Shown: positions 51,193 to 60,485 of the stretch, piece by piece
Position numbering within the stretch: position 1 is the first letter of the stretch
Layout: every line of letters starts with the position of its first letter
NCBI RefSeq assembly: GCF_004793885.1
Contig: NZ_SRYG01000018.1
Location: 1 to 62,466, forward strand
Length of the DNA: 62,466 nt
Origin: Dubosiella muris
GTDB taxonomy: Bacteria > Bacillota_I > Bacilli_A > Erysipelotrichales > Erysipelotrichaceae
Direction: 5' to 3'
The notes under the pieces: generated by a model
The model's input: only the letters and a program-made list of their open reading frames with translations
Databases searched by the model: none
Told to the model about the DNA's origin: nothing
Position numbers and translations under genes: made by a program

Positions 51193-52131
51193 ATGACACA
51201 AGGATTGTATGAAGTATTGGGGATCTCGAAAGGCGCGACCGAAAAAGAGATCAAAAGTGCATATAAAAAACTGGCGAAAAAATACCATCCGGACTTGAAC
51301 AAAGGCCCGGAAGCGGAAGCGAAGATGAAGGAAATCAACAAGGCGTATGAAATCTTGTCGGATCCGAAAAAACGGGAAATGTACGATGAATTCGGTGAAA
51401 AGGCGATCGAAGCCGACTTCAACGAGGAAATCCTGAATTCCTATAAATATTCCTGGTCCAACCAGGGACAGCAAGGCGGATTCGGACCAGGAAACGGATG
51501 GCCGTTTGGTTTCGACGACGACTTCCTCAACAACATGTTTGGCGGCCAGGGCGGCGCGGGCCGGGGCTCCTTTTACCAGGACTACTCGCCACGTCCGATG
51601 AAGGGGGAGGATTTGAACGCCACGATCAACATCGACTTTATGAAAGCGGTGCAAGGTGGTCCGGAAACGGTTTCCTTCACCATCAACGACGGCGTCAATC
51701 CGCCAAAGAACGTCACATACGAAGTGAAGATTCCGCAAGGCATCCGCGAAGGACAAAAGATTCGTTTGTCCGGAAAAGGACTGGCCGGTTTGAATGGCGG
51801 ACCGGATGGCGATTTGTATTTGAACGTCCACATTCGTCCGGATCAAACGTTCCGGCGTGAAAACGAGGATATCTACGTGGAAATTCCGGTTGACTTTACG
51901 GACGCGCTGCTTGGAGCGAGCATCGACGTGCCGACTATTGACGGAACGGTTTCAATCAAGATCCCGGCCGGAACGCAGCCTGGACAAAAATTCCGTCTAA
52001 AAGGCAAAGGGGTCAAGACCGCCAAGGCGACAGGCGACGAATACGCGCAAATCAAAGTGACGCTGCCAAAAGAAATGAGCGACGAGCAAAAAGAGCTGAT
52101 CGAAAAATTCAAGGCGACCCAAAATCAATAG
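51193..52131 (+). CDS. DnaJ-like co-chaperone without zinc finger (CbpA type)
   Basis: A 312-residue J-protein: J-domain (3-70, HPD at 32-34), a G/F-rich linker (about 95-125, [11 protein letters not shown]) and two beta-sandwich peptide-binding domains. The four CxxCxGxG motifs of type I DnaJ are missing, so this is a type II/CbpA protein that stimulates DnaK. It stands alone; no grpE, dnaK or CIRCE element is seen here. Confidence 0.92.
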   Translation: MTQGLYEVLGISKGATEKEIKSAYKKLAKKYHPDLNKGPEAEAKMKEINKAYEILSDPKKREMYDEFGEKAIEADFNEEILNSYKYSWSNQGQQGGFGPGNGWPFGFDDDFLNNMFGGQGGAGRGSFYQDYSPRPMKGEDLNATINIDFMKAVQGGPETVSFTINDGVNPPKNVTYEVKIPQGIREGQKIRLSGKGLAGLNGGPDGDLYLNVHIRPDQTFRRENEDIYVEIPVDFTDALLGASIDVPTIDGTVSIKIPAGTQPGQKFRLKGKGVKTAKATGDEYAQIKVTLPKEMSDEQKELIEKFKATQNQ

Positions 52132-52137
52132 TTCGCG

Positions 52138-52166
52138 ACAGACTTCGAAAGAGGTCTGTTTTTTTT
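52138..52166 (+). terminator. Terminator of the DnaJ-like gene
   Basis: ACAGACTTC pairs with GAGGTCTGT (one wobble) around GAAA; T run follows. Confidence 0.9.
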
Positions 52167-52211
52167 AATAATTATTCCAAATTCTCCCATAAAATAATTT
52201 ATTTAGATTAA

Positions 52212-52240
52212 TTGATAAAAACAACATAGTCACGTATGAT
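52212..52240 (+). promoter_or_regulatory. Promoter of the small membrane-protein gene
   Basis: TTGATA (52212-52217), 17-bp spacer, TATGAT (52235-52240). Confidence 0.75.
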
Positions 52241-52298
52241 GTATGTAGTTAAGCAAGACTTAAACGAACGGGAATCACAAAGAGAGGAGATTCTTTTT

Positions 52299-52685
52299 AT
52301 GTTCATTCCTTATTTAGAAAAAAGAAAACGGGAGAATCCAGCCGCGAACCGCCGGCAAATCGACTTGCACGACAACCGGATGGCGGCGTTTGTGCCGGTG
52401 TGCACGCTGCTGCTTTTGTTGCTAGGCACCTCGGTTTTCTCCCTTGCGACCGTGCAGGAGTGGTTTCGGCCGCGATACTTTATGACGGGCACGTTCTTGT
52501 TTTTTTGGCCGATTTGGTCGTATTGCCGCGGACTGTTCATGTTCGCGAGCGTGCTCGTCGTGCAAACACTCATCGTCGTCTCGGGATTCATGCTTGGCAT
52601 GCCGGGAACGCTGGCGGTTTTTCTTTACATTTTTATGCCTGGGTGGCTCGCTTTCAAAGACGCGTATCGTGGTTTTTTTCACTGA
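52299..52685 (+). CDS. Small membrane protein of unknown function
   Basis: A 128-residue protein with a basic N-terminal 30 residues (YLEKRKRENPAANRRQ) and about four hydrophobic helices (28-48, 62-78, 80-99, 101-118). AGAGGAG supports ATG 52299; the ATG at 52236 overlaps the -10 box and is rejected. No family recognised. Confidence 0.78.
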   Translation: MFIPYLEKRKRENPAANRRQIDLHDNRMAAFVPVCTLLLLLLGTSVFSLATVQEWFRPRYFMTGTFLFFWPIWSYCRGLFMFASVLVVQTLIVVSGFMLGMPGTLAVFLYIFMPGWLAFKDAYRGFFH

Positions 52686-52743
52686 TTCCGGTTTTTTTGG
52701 AAACAATCGTGTATACTGGTGAACAGAAGGATGTGATGAAACA

Positions 52744-53337
52744 ATGAATGGATGGGCTCAGCTTGGCGTGATTTTGCTAATTGGCGTCGTCATTTACTCC
52801 GTCGTCAAGCGAATCGTCCAGACCCGGACGGAAAACCAGTACATGCAGTGGTTTGGGGAAGGAAAGTTTGACCGGATTCTGGCCTCGATCGACTCGTGGA
52901 AAGGAAAGTGGCTGTTTCCACTGTACAACCGCGACCACCTCAAACTGCAAGTCGCGCAAATGACCAACGACAAAGAGCAAATCGACGCGCTGCTGGACAA
53001 AATGCTCGCCATGAAGACGACACCGGAACAGCGCAAGGAAATCGTCATGCGCGCGTTTGAATACTTCATATACGAGCAGGACCGGCGCAAAGCCAAACCG
53101 CTTTACCAGGAAATCAAGCAGCACTTCGACAAGAAGACAGCGCACCGCGCCAGGCTCATGTACGAAGTGTATATTACCCATAAAGGCGATTTGGTCGACG
53201 AGCTGCTCGAACTAGCCAAAACAATTCCCGATTCCGAAAAGGGAACGTGCTATTTGCTGCTGGCGCAGTCCTACAAAAACAAGCACGATGACGAAAAACA
53301 GCGCGAATACGAGCAGCTTGCCAAACAATACCTCTAA
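52744..53337 (+). CDS. Membrane-anchored helical-repeat protein
   Basis: A 197-residue protein with one N-terminal membrane helix (5-22) and a soluble helical part with TPR-like pairs (about 85-195: RAFEYFIYEQDRRKAKPLYQEI; CYLLLAQSYKNKHDDEKQRE, shown in parts). It probably serves as a membrane-tethered protein-interaction module. TGTATACT precedes it as an extended -10 box. Family not recognised. Confidence 0.78.
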   Translation: MNGWAQLGVILLIGVVIYSVVKRIVQTRTENQYMQWFGEGKFDRILASIDSWKGKWLFPLYNRDHLKLQVAQMTNDKEQIDALLDKMLAMKTTPEQRKEIVMRAFEYFIYEQDRRKAKPLYQEIKQHFDKKTAHRARLMYEVYITHKGDLVDELLELAKTIPDSEKGTCYLLLAQSYKNKHDDEKQREYEQLAKQYL

Positions 53338-53362
53338 AGATCCGAAGACGGGTCTTTTTTTT
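53336..53362 (+). terminator. Terminator after the helical-repeat gene
   Basis: AAAGATCCG pairs with CGGGTCTTT (one wobble) around AAGA, then T residues. The stem starts in the stop codon. Confidence 0.88.
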
Positions 53363-53438
53363 CGCCAAACCGACAAAACCGTCATGATTTCACCTGGATC
53401 GTTTTTTATACTCTTGAAGAAGGAAAGGAGGTGGGAGC

Positions 53439-53876
53439 ATGCGAAAGCTGACTTTGTGTGCCGCAGTCGTGCTGCTGGCAGGACTGGGCGGCTGTTCGAA
53501 AGCGGAATGGCTCGAAACATACAACGCCGTCGTGGAAACGACTGGCACGCTCGCGCTCGATCCGGATGGAAGCCTGGTCGGAGATCGCAAGCTGGAGGAT
53601 TCGTATCAAGGGACGTATTCGGCTTTTTACAAGGATTTCAGTGGTGTGGAAACGATATTTGGCGGCACGTCGATCGAGGCGCAGACATTGCGAATCGAGG
53701 CGGTGGCGCAAGGGGAAAGTGGAAATTTGGAGATTCGCTGGCAAAAAGGGGATCAAAGCGAAGTGCTTGGTGAAGGGGAATCGTTCATTCAAACGATCGA
53801 GTGCGAGGCGGGAACGAATTTGATCGAGATTGACGCCAAGCATTTTACCGGCGCGCTGGAATTGCGCGTACAATAA
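53439..53876 (+). CDS. Small lipoprotein of unknown function
   Basis: A 145-residue precursor with a classic lipoprotein signal (MRKLTLCAAVVLLAGLGGC, lipidation at C19, lipobox LGGC). The mature part is acidic and beta-rich. AAAGGAGG precedes the ATG. The family is not recognised; it is probably attached to the outer face of the membrane. Confidence 0.83.
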   Translation: MRKLTLCAAVVLLAGLGGCSKAEWLETYNAVVETTGTLALDPDGSLVGDRKLEDSYQGTYSAFYKDFSGVETIFGGTSIEAQTLRIEAVAQGESGNLEIRWQKGDQSEVLGEGESFIQTIECEAGTNLIEIDAKHFTGALELRVQ

Positions 53877-53905
53877 AAAAAGAGTCCGCTTTCGCAAGAC
53901 TCTTG
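53877..53905. terminator. Terminator between the lipoprotein and typA genes
   Basis: AAGAGTC pairs with GACTCTT around CGCTTTCGCAA, A-rich on the plus-strand side. It resembles the recurrent AAGAGTC module with a longer loop and lies between convergent genes. Confidence 0.7.
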
Positions 53906-53912
53906 GTTGGGT

Positions 53913-55748
53913 TTATCCGTTTTTCTGCGCCATTTTCTGACGGTACAAGTTTCTGCGATCTTGCGCTGTCAATCCTTTTTTGCGGATACGAATCGCGTCC
54001 GGCGTCACTTCGACAAGCTCGTCATCGTTGATCCATTCCAGCGCCTCCTCCAAAGAGAACACGCGTGGCGGCGTCAGGAACATGCCTTCGTCGCGTCCGC
54101 TGCTTCGGATGGCGGTCAGCTTCTTGTTTTTGAGCGGATTGACATCGAGGTCGATGTTTTTCGCCGACTCGCCGATAATCATACCTTCATACACATCCGT
54201 CTGCGGCGAGATGAACAGCTGCCCGCGTTCCTGTAAATTCCACAACGCATACGTCATGGCCGAACCCGTTTCCGTGGAAATCATCGCACCCTGCATACGC
54301 TGCGTGATCTCGCCCTTGTATGGCTCGTAACCCGAAATCCGGCGCACCAGCGTGCCTTCGCCGTGCGTATCGTTGATAAACTGCGTCCGGAAACCAAGCA
54401 AGCCGCGGGTCGGCGCGGTATACGTGATTTTAACGTAGCCGTTTTCCTCTTCCATGTCCTGCATGATGCCTTTGCGCAAGTTCAGCTGGTTGATAATCGT
54501 GCCCTGGTATTCGGCAGGCGCGATGCACACGACTTCCTCGACTGGCTCGACTTTTTGCCCGTTCTCATCGCGGTGCAAAATGACTTCCGGCTTCGAAACG
54601 GCCAGCTCGTACCCTTCGCGGCGCATGTTTTCGATCAGGATCGAAATGTGCAGCTCGCCACGGCCGCTGATTTTAAAGCAGTCGGCGCTCTCGGTCGGCT
54701 CGACTTTCAAACCGACGTTGACTTCCAGCTCTTTTTCCAGACGCTCCTTCAAGTTTCTGGACGTCACGTATTTTCCGGATTGTCCGGCGAAAGGAGACGT
54801 GTTGACGTGGAAGTTCATTGACAACGTCGGCTCCTCGATTGCGATGTGGTCCATCGGCTCCACGTGGTCCGGATCGCAAATCGTGTCGCCAATCGAAATG
54901 TCCGGCATGCCGGCGATGACGACGATATCGCCCGAATGGGCTTCTTTGACCGGCGTTCTCGAAAGGCCTTTGTAGACGAAAAGATTCGAAATCGACTCCT
55001 TCTTTTCCAGCCCTTCCTGATTGCAGCGGATGTACGGCTGGCCCGGCTTCAACGTGCCTTGATAGACGCGGCCGATTCCTAAGCGGCCAATGTACTCGTC
55101 GTAAGCGAGTGCCGAAACCTGCATTTGAACGGGTTCCTCGTCCAAATCGGGATACGCCTCGCAATGTTTGAGAATCGTGTCAAACAGCGGGTCGATATTT
55201 TCGCTTGGCGTGTCCATATCGTACTGAACGATCCCTTCGCGCGCCACGCCATACAAAATCGGGAACTCGAGCTGCTCGTCGTTGGCGTTCAAGTCGAGGA
55301 ACAGCTCGTACACCTCGTCCACGACTTCCTCGGCCCGCTGGTCTTTTTTGTCGATCTTGTTCACGAGCAGGATCGGCTTCAAACCGATTTCCAGCGCCTT
55401 GGACAACACGAACCGCGTTTGCGGCATTGGGCCTTCGCTGGCGTCCACCAGCAGGATGACGGTGTCGACCGTCCGGATGATCCGCTCCACCTCGCTGGAG
55501 AAGTCGGCATGGCCCGGGGTGTCGACAATGTTGATTTTTACGCCATCGTGAATGACGGAACAGTTTTTTGAATAAATCGTGATTCCGCGCTCCCGTTCCA
55601 AATCGTTGGAATCCATGACGCAGTCCACGACTTCCTCGTTGTCGCGGAACACATCGCTTTGGCGCAAAAACGCGTCGACCAGCGTACTCTTGCCGGCGTC
55701 AACGTGGGCAATCACAGCTATATTTAAGATTTTTTCTTTTTCAGGCAT
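53913..55748 (-). CDS. typA: Ribosome-associated GTPase TypA/BipA
   Basis: A 611-residue translational GTPase. G1 is AHVDAGKST (the usual form is AHVDHGKTT), G3 DTPGHADF, G4 NKID; domains II, III, V and the BipA-specific C-terminal domain follow. It acts on the ribosome in assembly and stress adaptation. Upstream in-frame ATGs at 55784 and 55766 fall on or next to the -10 box, so the start at MPEKEK (55748) is preferred. Confidence 0.95.
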   Translation of the reverse strand: MPEKEKILNIAVIAHVDAGKSTLVDAFLRQSDVFRDNEEVVDCVMDSNDLERERGITIYSKNCSVIHDGVKINIVDTPGHADFSSEVERIIRTVDTVILLVDASEGPMPQTRFVLSKALEIGLKPILLVNKIDKKDQRAEEVVDEVYELFLDLNANDEQLEFPILYGVAREGIVQYDMDTPSENIDPLFDTILKHCEAYPDLDEEPVQMQVSALAYDEYIGRLGIGRVYQGTLKPGQPYIRCNQEGLEKKESISNLFVYKGLSRTPVKEAHSGDIVVIAGMPDISIGDTICDPDHVEPMDHIAIEEPTLSMNFHVNTSPFAGQSGKYVTSRNLKERLEKELEVNVGLKVEPTESADCFKISGRGELHISILIENMRREGYELAVSKPEVILHRDENGQKVEPVEEVVCIAPAEYQGTIINQLNLRKGIMQDMEEENGYVKITYTAPTRGLLGFRTQFINDTHGEGTLVRRISGYEPYKGEITQRMQGAMISTETGSAMTYALWNLQERGQLFISPQTDVYEGMIIGESAKNIDLDVNPLKNKKLTAIRSSGRDEGMFLTPPRVFSLEEALEWINDDELVEVTPDAIRIRKKGLTAQDRRNLYRQKMAQKNG

Positions 55749-55782
55749 CGTTTCACTCGCTTTCATAATTTTTAGCACTGCC

Positions 55783-55811
55783 ATTATACTCTTTGCCTGC
55801 TAAAAACACAA
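55783..55811 (-). promoter_or_regulatory. typA promoter
   Basis: Minus strand TTGTGT (55811-55806), 17-bp spacer, TATAAT (55788-55783). Confidence 0.8.
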
Positions 55812-55880
55812 CGAAACCCACTCAAAACGAAAGAATCGCCATTGTATGGTATAATGGCACCGGGAAAGGAAAGGGTGAGA

Positions 55881-56627
55881 ATGATGCAAATTCGCTATTT
55901 TAAAGAATACTCCCGGTTTCTGAATCGGGATATGGAATTCAAAATGTATGGCCACGCTGGCCGTTTATGCCTGGTCGTGCCTTGTCAGGATGGACGTTTT
56001 TTTGAATGGGAGGACCGGCACATGTTCGAGCTCCTTCAAGATTTGATCGACCAGGGCCGCATTCAATTCGTGACCGTCGATTCCGTCGATCTGGAATCGT
56101 GGTCGAGCTTTGACGCCACGACGCCGCGCATGGAAAAACAGGAAAACTGGGTGCAGTACGTCATGCAGGAGCTGCTTCCCAGCGCGAAAGCCAAAGCCGG
56201 AAAAGACGCGGGCGAAAGCGTGATGGTGATGGGAGCGAGCATGGGGGCATTTCACGCCGGCAATTTGTTTTTCCGGTTTCCGGACACGTTCACGCAAGTG
56301 CTCGCGCTCTCGGGCCTTTATGACATGTCGCCGTATTTTTACGACGGGCATGTTGATTTCAACGCCTATCAAAACAACCCGTGCGGTTATTTGTCCAACA
56401 TGGATCCGGCCCACGGCTACATCCCGAAATACAATCGGGCGCAGGCGGTTTTCGTCGTCGGGCAAGGCGCGTGGGAAAACGAGTGCGCCGCCGATTTGCG
56501 CAAGCTGGCCGATATTTGCTGGAGCAAGGGAATTCAGATCCAAACGGACTTCTGGGGATACGACACGCCGCACGACTGGCCGAGCTGGGAGCGCCAGATT
56601 CGGGAATATTTGCCGCAAATGTGCTAA
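55881..56627 (+). CDS. Esterase-like alpha/beta hydrolase
   Basis: A 248-residue protein with the nucleophile elbow GASMGAFHAGN (serine in G-x-S-x-G) and a likely catalytic histidine in TPHDWPSW near the C-terminus, resembling the esterase-D-type family COG4947. Cytoplasmic: no signal peptide. AAAGGGTGAG precedes ATG 55881 (a second ATG follows directly). Substrate unknown. Confidence 0.87.
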   Translation: MMQIRYFKEYSRFLNRDMEFKMYGHAGRLCLVVPCQDGRFFEWEDRHMFELLQDLIDQGRIQFVTVDSVDLESWSSFDATTPRMEKQENWVQYVMQELLPSAKAKAGKDAGESVMVMGASMGAFHAGNLFFRFPDTFTQVLALSGLYDMSPYFYDGHVDFNAYQNNPCGYLSNMDPAHGYIPKYNRAQAVFVVGQGAWENECAADLRKLADICWSKGIQIQTDFWGYDTPHDWPSWERQIREYLPQMC

Positions 56628-56695
56628 TGTCAAATCCCTTTGACATCGCTTCGCGCAAAAATGGCGTATAGTGAAGGGGAAAAGGAGGATTTGAA

Positions 56696-56887
56696 ATGAA
56701 AACGCAGGAACGTTTCGTGGAAACGTATCGCCACGGGATAGCCAACACGCAAGTCATTCTTGTAGATCGGGAAACGGGCGTCAACTATTTGATGGCCAGC
56801 AACACCTTGGGCGCCATGGGAATTTGCGTCCTGGTCGACGCGCAGGGAAATCCCGTCGTCACCCCGGTCGAGTCCGAACTCGAATGA
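56696..56887 (+). CDS. DUF6440-like small protein
   Basis: A 63-residue protein: VILVDRETGVNYLM and GICVLVDAQGNPVV fit a small beta-rich family (VDxxTGVxYL...PLLDxxGxP) annotated as DUF6440. Function unknown. AAAGGAGG precedes the ATG. Confidence 0.8.
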   Translation: MKTQERFVETYRHGIANTQVILVDRETGVNYLMASNTLGAMGICVLVDAQGNPVVTPVESELE

Positions 56888-56891
56888 AAAG

Positions 56892-56928
56892 AAAGGAAAT
56901 CTGAAGAAAAGCGGATTTCCTTTTTTTT
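56892..56928 (+). terminator. Terminator after the DUF6440-like gene
   Basis: AAAGGAAATC pairs with GATTTCCTTT around a 12-nt loop, T run. Confidence 0.85.
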
Positions 56929-56972
56929 GCGCGCGAAAGGATCCGTTTTTTAACGATGTCTTGGTATTCGGC

Positions 56973-57002
56973 TTGCATCTTAAATTCGAAATTTTGTACA
57001 CT
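56973..57002 (+). promoter_or_regulatory. Promoter directly before the DUF975-CmpB gene
   Basis: TTGCAT (56973-56978), 18-bp spacer, TACACT (56997-57002). Transcription would start at about 57009, the A of the start codon. Confidence 0.55.
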
Positions 57003-57008
57003 GGAACT

Positions 57009-58784
57009 ATGAAAGTCAATCGAAAAGAAATGAAAAAAAGAGCGAGAGAAAATCTTTCGCGGCATTATGGATTGTATGTGTTCGTGTGCATGGTGGCCGC
57101 CTATTTGGGCACAGAGCAAGCGCGCGCCTTCCGGTTTTTGAGCGTGTTTTCCACCGGACAGGGAGCCATGACCGGTCTGCTGATTCGCGGCGGGATCAAC
57201 CCGGCGCTCAACGATGTGGTCAATTTCGTCCAGACCCACTTTGTCCATGACATTGGCAGGATTCCCGAACTGGGCACGACCAACGGCGTGTTCGCGCTAC
57301 TCGTGCGCACGATTGCCGACGGGACGATTCCGAGTTATTTCGTGCATCTGGCCGATTCCCTGACCCGATCGCCGCAAGCGGGCACCTTGATTTTGATTGG
57401 ATTCGCAGTGACTGTTCACGCGCTTTTCTGGGTGTTTGTCGTGCAGACGCTCAGCGTCGTCAACCGCCGCTTTTTCGTGGAAGGCAGAATTTACGAAAAG
57501 GTGCCCTTCGATCGGTACTTGTTTTTCATCCGGGTGAAAAAATGGTGGAGCGTGGCCAGGGCGCTGCTTTGGAAAAACGTGCTGTGGTGTCTTTGGGCGC
57601 TAACGATTGTCGGCGGATGGATCAAGCATTACTCGTATTTGCTCGTTCCCTATATTTTGGCGGAAAACCCGGAAACGACAGGCCGGCAGGCCGTCGCTTT
57701 GTCGCGGACGATGATGAACGGCCACAAATGGGAGGCGTTCATGATTTCGCTCTCGATGCTTGGATGGTACATTCTCGATGTGGCGACGCTGGGCGTGTCG
57801 AGCTTGTTTTGGACCAACGCGTACCGGCAGGCGATCTTTAGCGAGTTTTTCGTCCGGATCCGGGCCGGGTATTTGGCGGAAAATCCAAAAGCGGAAACGG
57901 TGTTTGACAACCCGTATTTGTATCGGCTGGCGCCGCGCGGGCTGTTGGAAAAAGCCTACGCCAAGGAAATCGTGGATATGAAGAAAATCAATCCGATCCA
58001 AAACGCCTACACGGGATTCAAAGGATTCCTGGAGCGCAATTTCGGCCTGGTGTTCCGGCTGTCCAGCCAGGAGCGGGCGTATGAGCGCTACAATTTCACG
58101 CAATGGGACTTGAAAGAGATGAAATGGCAAGTCGAGCGCAAGGAATACCCAATCAAGCTGTCGCCGATTCCGGAAATACGACACCGGCATGTGCTGCGTT
58201 CGTTGTATCCGGGACGTAACTACACGGTTACGAGCGTGGCGTTGCTGTTTTTCTTCATGTCGTTTGTGGGCTGGTGCTGGGAAGTGTCGCTCCATTTGAT
58301 CCAAAACGGCCGGTTCGTCGACCGCGGCGTGCTCCATTTGCCGTGGCTGCCGATTTACGGGTTTGGCTGCGTGTTCATTTTGCTGCTGCTGCGCCGCTGG
58401 CGACAGGAACCGTTGAAGGAGTTTCTTTACGCGATCGTTTTGTGCGGCGTTGTCGAATATTTTACGAGTGTGTATTTGCAGGCGGTATACCACACCGAAT
58501 GGTGGAGCTATCAAGGCTATTTTCTGAATTTGAACGGGCGCATTTGCGCCGAGGGGCTGCTCGTCTTTGGGCTGGGCGGTATGGCTTTTGTGTACATCGT
58601 CGCCCCGCTTCTGGACAACTGGTTCCGGAAAATCGGAATCGACAAGCTGAACAAGGTGGCAATCGCGCTAGGCGTCGTCTTTGTGGCGGATGTGATTTAC
58701 TCCCATTTTTATCCAAACGAAGGGCAGGGCGTGACGACGGGAAAAGTCGTGACGGAGCGTGCCTCCCACAAGGCAAGCGGATGA
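57009..58784 (+). CDS. Membrane protein fusing DUF975 and CmpB-like permease domains
   Basis: A 591-residue protein. The N-terminal part (MKVNRKEMKKRARENL, then six or so helices to about 300) resembles DUF975 integral membrane proteins; the C-terminal part (about 400-570: MSFVGWCWEVSLHLIQNGRF, GVLHLPWLPIYGFGCV, EYFTSVYLQAVYHTEWWSY) is the CmpB-type putative ABC permease domain. Each is usually separate. No ribosome binding site is seen and the -10 box lies 6 nt before the ATG. Substrate unknown. Confidence 0.85.
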   Translation: MKVNRKEMKKRARENLSRHYGLYVFVCMVAAYLGTEQARAFRFLSVFSTGQGAMTGLLIRGGINPALNDVVNFVQTHFVHDIGRIPELGTTNGVFALLVRTIADGTIPSYFVHLADSLTRSPQAGTLILIGFAVTVHALFWVFVVQTLSVVNRRFFVEGRIYEKVPFDRYLFFIRVKKWWSVARALLWKNVLWCLWALTIVGGWIKHYSYLLVPYILAENPETTGRQAVALSRTMMNGHKWEAFMISLSMLGWYILDVATLGVSSLFWTNAYRQAIFSEFFVRIRAGYLAENPKAETVFDNPYLYRLAPRGLLEKAYAKEIVDMKKINPIQNAYTGFKGFLERNFGLVFRLSSQERAYERYNFTQWDLKEMKWQVERKEYPIKLSPIPEIRHRHVLRSLYPGRNYTVTSVALLFFFMSFVGWCWEVSLHLIQNGRFVDRGVLHLPWLPIYGFGCVFILLLLRRWRQEPLKEFLYAIVLCGVVEYFTSVYLQAVYHTEWWSYQGYFLNLNGRICAEGLLVFGLGGMAFVYIVAPLLDNWFRKIGIDKLNKVAIALGVVFVADVIYSHFYPNEGQGVTTGKVVTERASHKASG

Positions 58785-58801
58785 GAACGTCCGCTTTTTT
58801 T
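58775..58801 (+). terminator. Terminator of the DUF975-CmpB gene
   Basis: AAGCGGA pairs with TCCGCTT around 8 nt that contain the stop codon; T run follows. Confidence 0.88.
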
Positions 58802-58876
58802 CTGGAACGATTTCTATTCGTTTTTCGCATAGATTTCGATAAAAAATAAGTATTATTCAATCGCTTTTTGGAGCCG

Positions 58877-58882
58877 TATAAT
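58877..58882 (+). promoter_or_regulatory. -10 box of the MFS gene
   Basis: TATAAT at 58877-58882, 25 nt before the start; the -35 box is weak. Confidence 0.6.
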
Positions 58883-58906
58883 CACTTTCAGATAGAGGGA
58901 GGTTTG

Positions 58907-60115
58907 ATGATGGCAAACAAAGAAGCGAAACTGAGTGCGCAGACGATGGGGGTCTTTATGATTATGAACTTTACGATGTCCTTGTCGGGAACGCTGTTTA
59001 ACGGAATCCTGGACCGGATCGCGCTCGAGATGGGGATCAGCGTCGCGCAAACCGGGTATTTGACGTCTATGTACGCGTATGGCGCGATTGGCGCGCCGGT
59101 ATTGCTCGCGTTGTTGCGAAACGCCAAGCGCAACGCGATGCTCGTGGGAACGCTGCTTGGAAATATCGTTTTTGGGCTTTTCTCAATCGTCGCGCTGGAT
59201 TTTTTCCTGCTGCTGGCTGCGCGGTTTGGACTTGGCCTGATGGGCACGACGTATGGCGTCGTGGCGACCACAAGCGTCGTGGCGTTGTCGGATGAGCGGC
59301 AGGTCGGGCGCAACTTGTCGTTGCTGATTACGGGCGCGGCCGTATCGCTCATGGCGGGCGTGCCGTTGTGCCGGGTGTTGATTCGCGATTTTTCCTGGCA
59401 GTCGATCAACTTCGCGCTCATTGTGATCATGGGACTGGGTGTATTGTATTTCGTGTTTTGCCTGCCGACAATCAAAGCGTCGGGCGATTCGCTTCACTTG
59501 AAGCAAGAATTGGCCATGTTGAAAGAGCGGCGCGTTTTACTGGTCGTGCTGGGCAGTTTGATTACCTTTGTCGGGTATGGGGCGTTTTACACGTATGTGA
59601 CGCCTTATCTTGTAGAACGGTTTCCTTTGCTGGAACCGTATATGAGCGGATTGCTCGTCTTGATTGGCGCTTGTTGCTTTTTGGGAAATCTTTTTGGCGG
59701 CGTCGTGTGCGACAAGATCGGTTTCGAAAAAGCGTGGTGGATTGGATCCGTATTGCAGGCGGTGCTCGGTGCGGCGATTCTCATGTCGCAGCGCTATGTC
59801 GTTGCCAACGTGCTGTTTGTGCTGGTATGGATGTTCAACGGATGGTTCATTGGCTTGCAGCTCAATACGGGAATCAATCTTGTAACCGGGCGTAAATCCA
59901 ATTTGGTTGTTTCGATCAACAACTCGATCATTCAATTCGCACAGGCGCTTGGCACCTCGATCGCTGCTGTTGTGATCGCCAGAGCGGGAATCTCGATGGA
60001 TATCGTGATTTCGATCGTCACGTTTGCCGGAGCTGTGACGTTGATCTTGTTGTTGAGCGGCGGGCGCATAATAAAAACCAGCAAAGACGCAACCTTGCTG
60101 GCGAAAGGGGAGTGA
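58907..60115 (+). CDS. Major facilitator superfamily transporter
   Basis: A 402-residue transporter with twelve hydrophobic helices and an MFS loop (LLRNAKRNAMLVGTLLGN) between helices 2 and 3. The pattern is like DHA1 drug or sugar exporters of the AraJ/YdhP type. GAGGGAGG precedes ATG 58907. Substrate unknown. Confidence 0.9.
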   Translation: MMANKEAKLSAQTMGVFMIMNFTMSLSGTLFNGILDRIALEMGISVAQTGYLTSMYAYGAIGAPVLLALLRNAKRNAMLVGTLLGNIVFGLFSIVALDFFLLLAARFGLGLMGTTYGVVATTSVVALSDERQVGRNLSLLITGAAVSLMAGVPLCRVLIRDFSWQSINFALIVIMGLGVLYFVFCLPTIKASGDSLHLKQELAMLKERRVLLVVLGSLITFVGYGAFYTYVTPYLVERFPLLEPYMSGLLVLIGACCFLGNLFGGVVCDKIGFEKAWWIGSVLQAVLGAAILMSQRYVVANVLFVLVWMFNGWFIGLQLNTGINLVTGRKSNLVVSINNSIIQFAQALGTSIAAVVIARAGISMDIVISIVTFAGAVTLILLLSGGRIIKTSKDATLLAKGE

Positions 60116-60134
60116 GTGTTTCGCTCCTTTTTTT
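60109..60134 (+). terminator. Terminator of the MFS gene
   Basis: GGAGTG pairs with CGCTCC (one wobble), 7-nt loop, seven T residues. It overlaps the stop codon and precedes the convergent nifU-like gene. Confidence 0.75.
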
Positions 60135-60137
60135 GTT

Positions 60138-60476
60138 TTACACTAAAACGACATCCCGAAGACCGGGAATCTCGTCGAGCAGCAGCAGCTTGATTCCGCC
60201 GCTGAAATCGTCGGCCGCCATCATACAGCCGGCGCAAGCGCCCCGGAAGGAGACGTACGCGATGTTTTGCTCGTCGATGCCAAGCAGCTCGACGTCGCCG
60301 CCATCGTGTTGAATGTAGGGCCGGATCTTGTCGAGGCATTCTTCGACTTGCTCCTCTTCCACGACGATGTTTTGCGGATCCTCTTGTGCTTTGGCCGCCG
60401 GCTCGTTTTGCGGCTGCTCTTCGACAGGCGCCGTGTCGTTTTTTTCCATTTCGGTTTCTTTGTTTTCTTCTGCCAT
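60138..60476 (-). CDS. NifU-like iron-sulfur scaffold protein
   Basis: A 112-residue protein. The C-terminal 70 residues form a NifU C-terminal domain (CLDKIRPYIQHDGGDVELL, then GACAGCMMA with the cluster-binding CxxC). The N-terminal 40 residues are acidic, Q/E/P/A-rich and probably unfolded, unusual for this family. It carries or hands over 4Fe-4S clusters. Start at 60476 (GGAGG 6 nt away) or 60479. It shares a transcript with the DUF212 gene upstream. Confidence 0.9.
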   Translation of the reverse strand: MAEENKETEMEKNDTAPVEEQPQNEPAAKAQEDPQNIVVEEEQVEECLDKIRPYIQHDGGDVELLGIDEQNIAYVSFRGACAGCMMAADDFSGGIKLLLLDEIPGLRDVVLV

Positions 60477-60485
60477 CATAACCTC

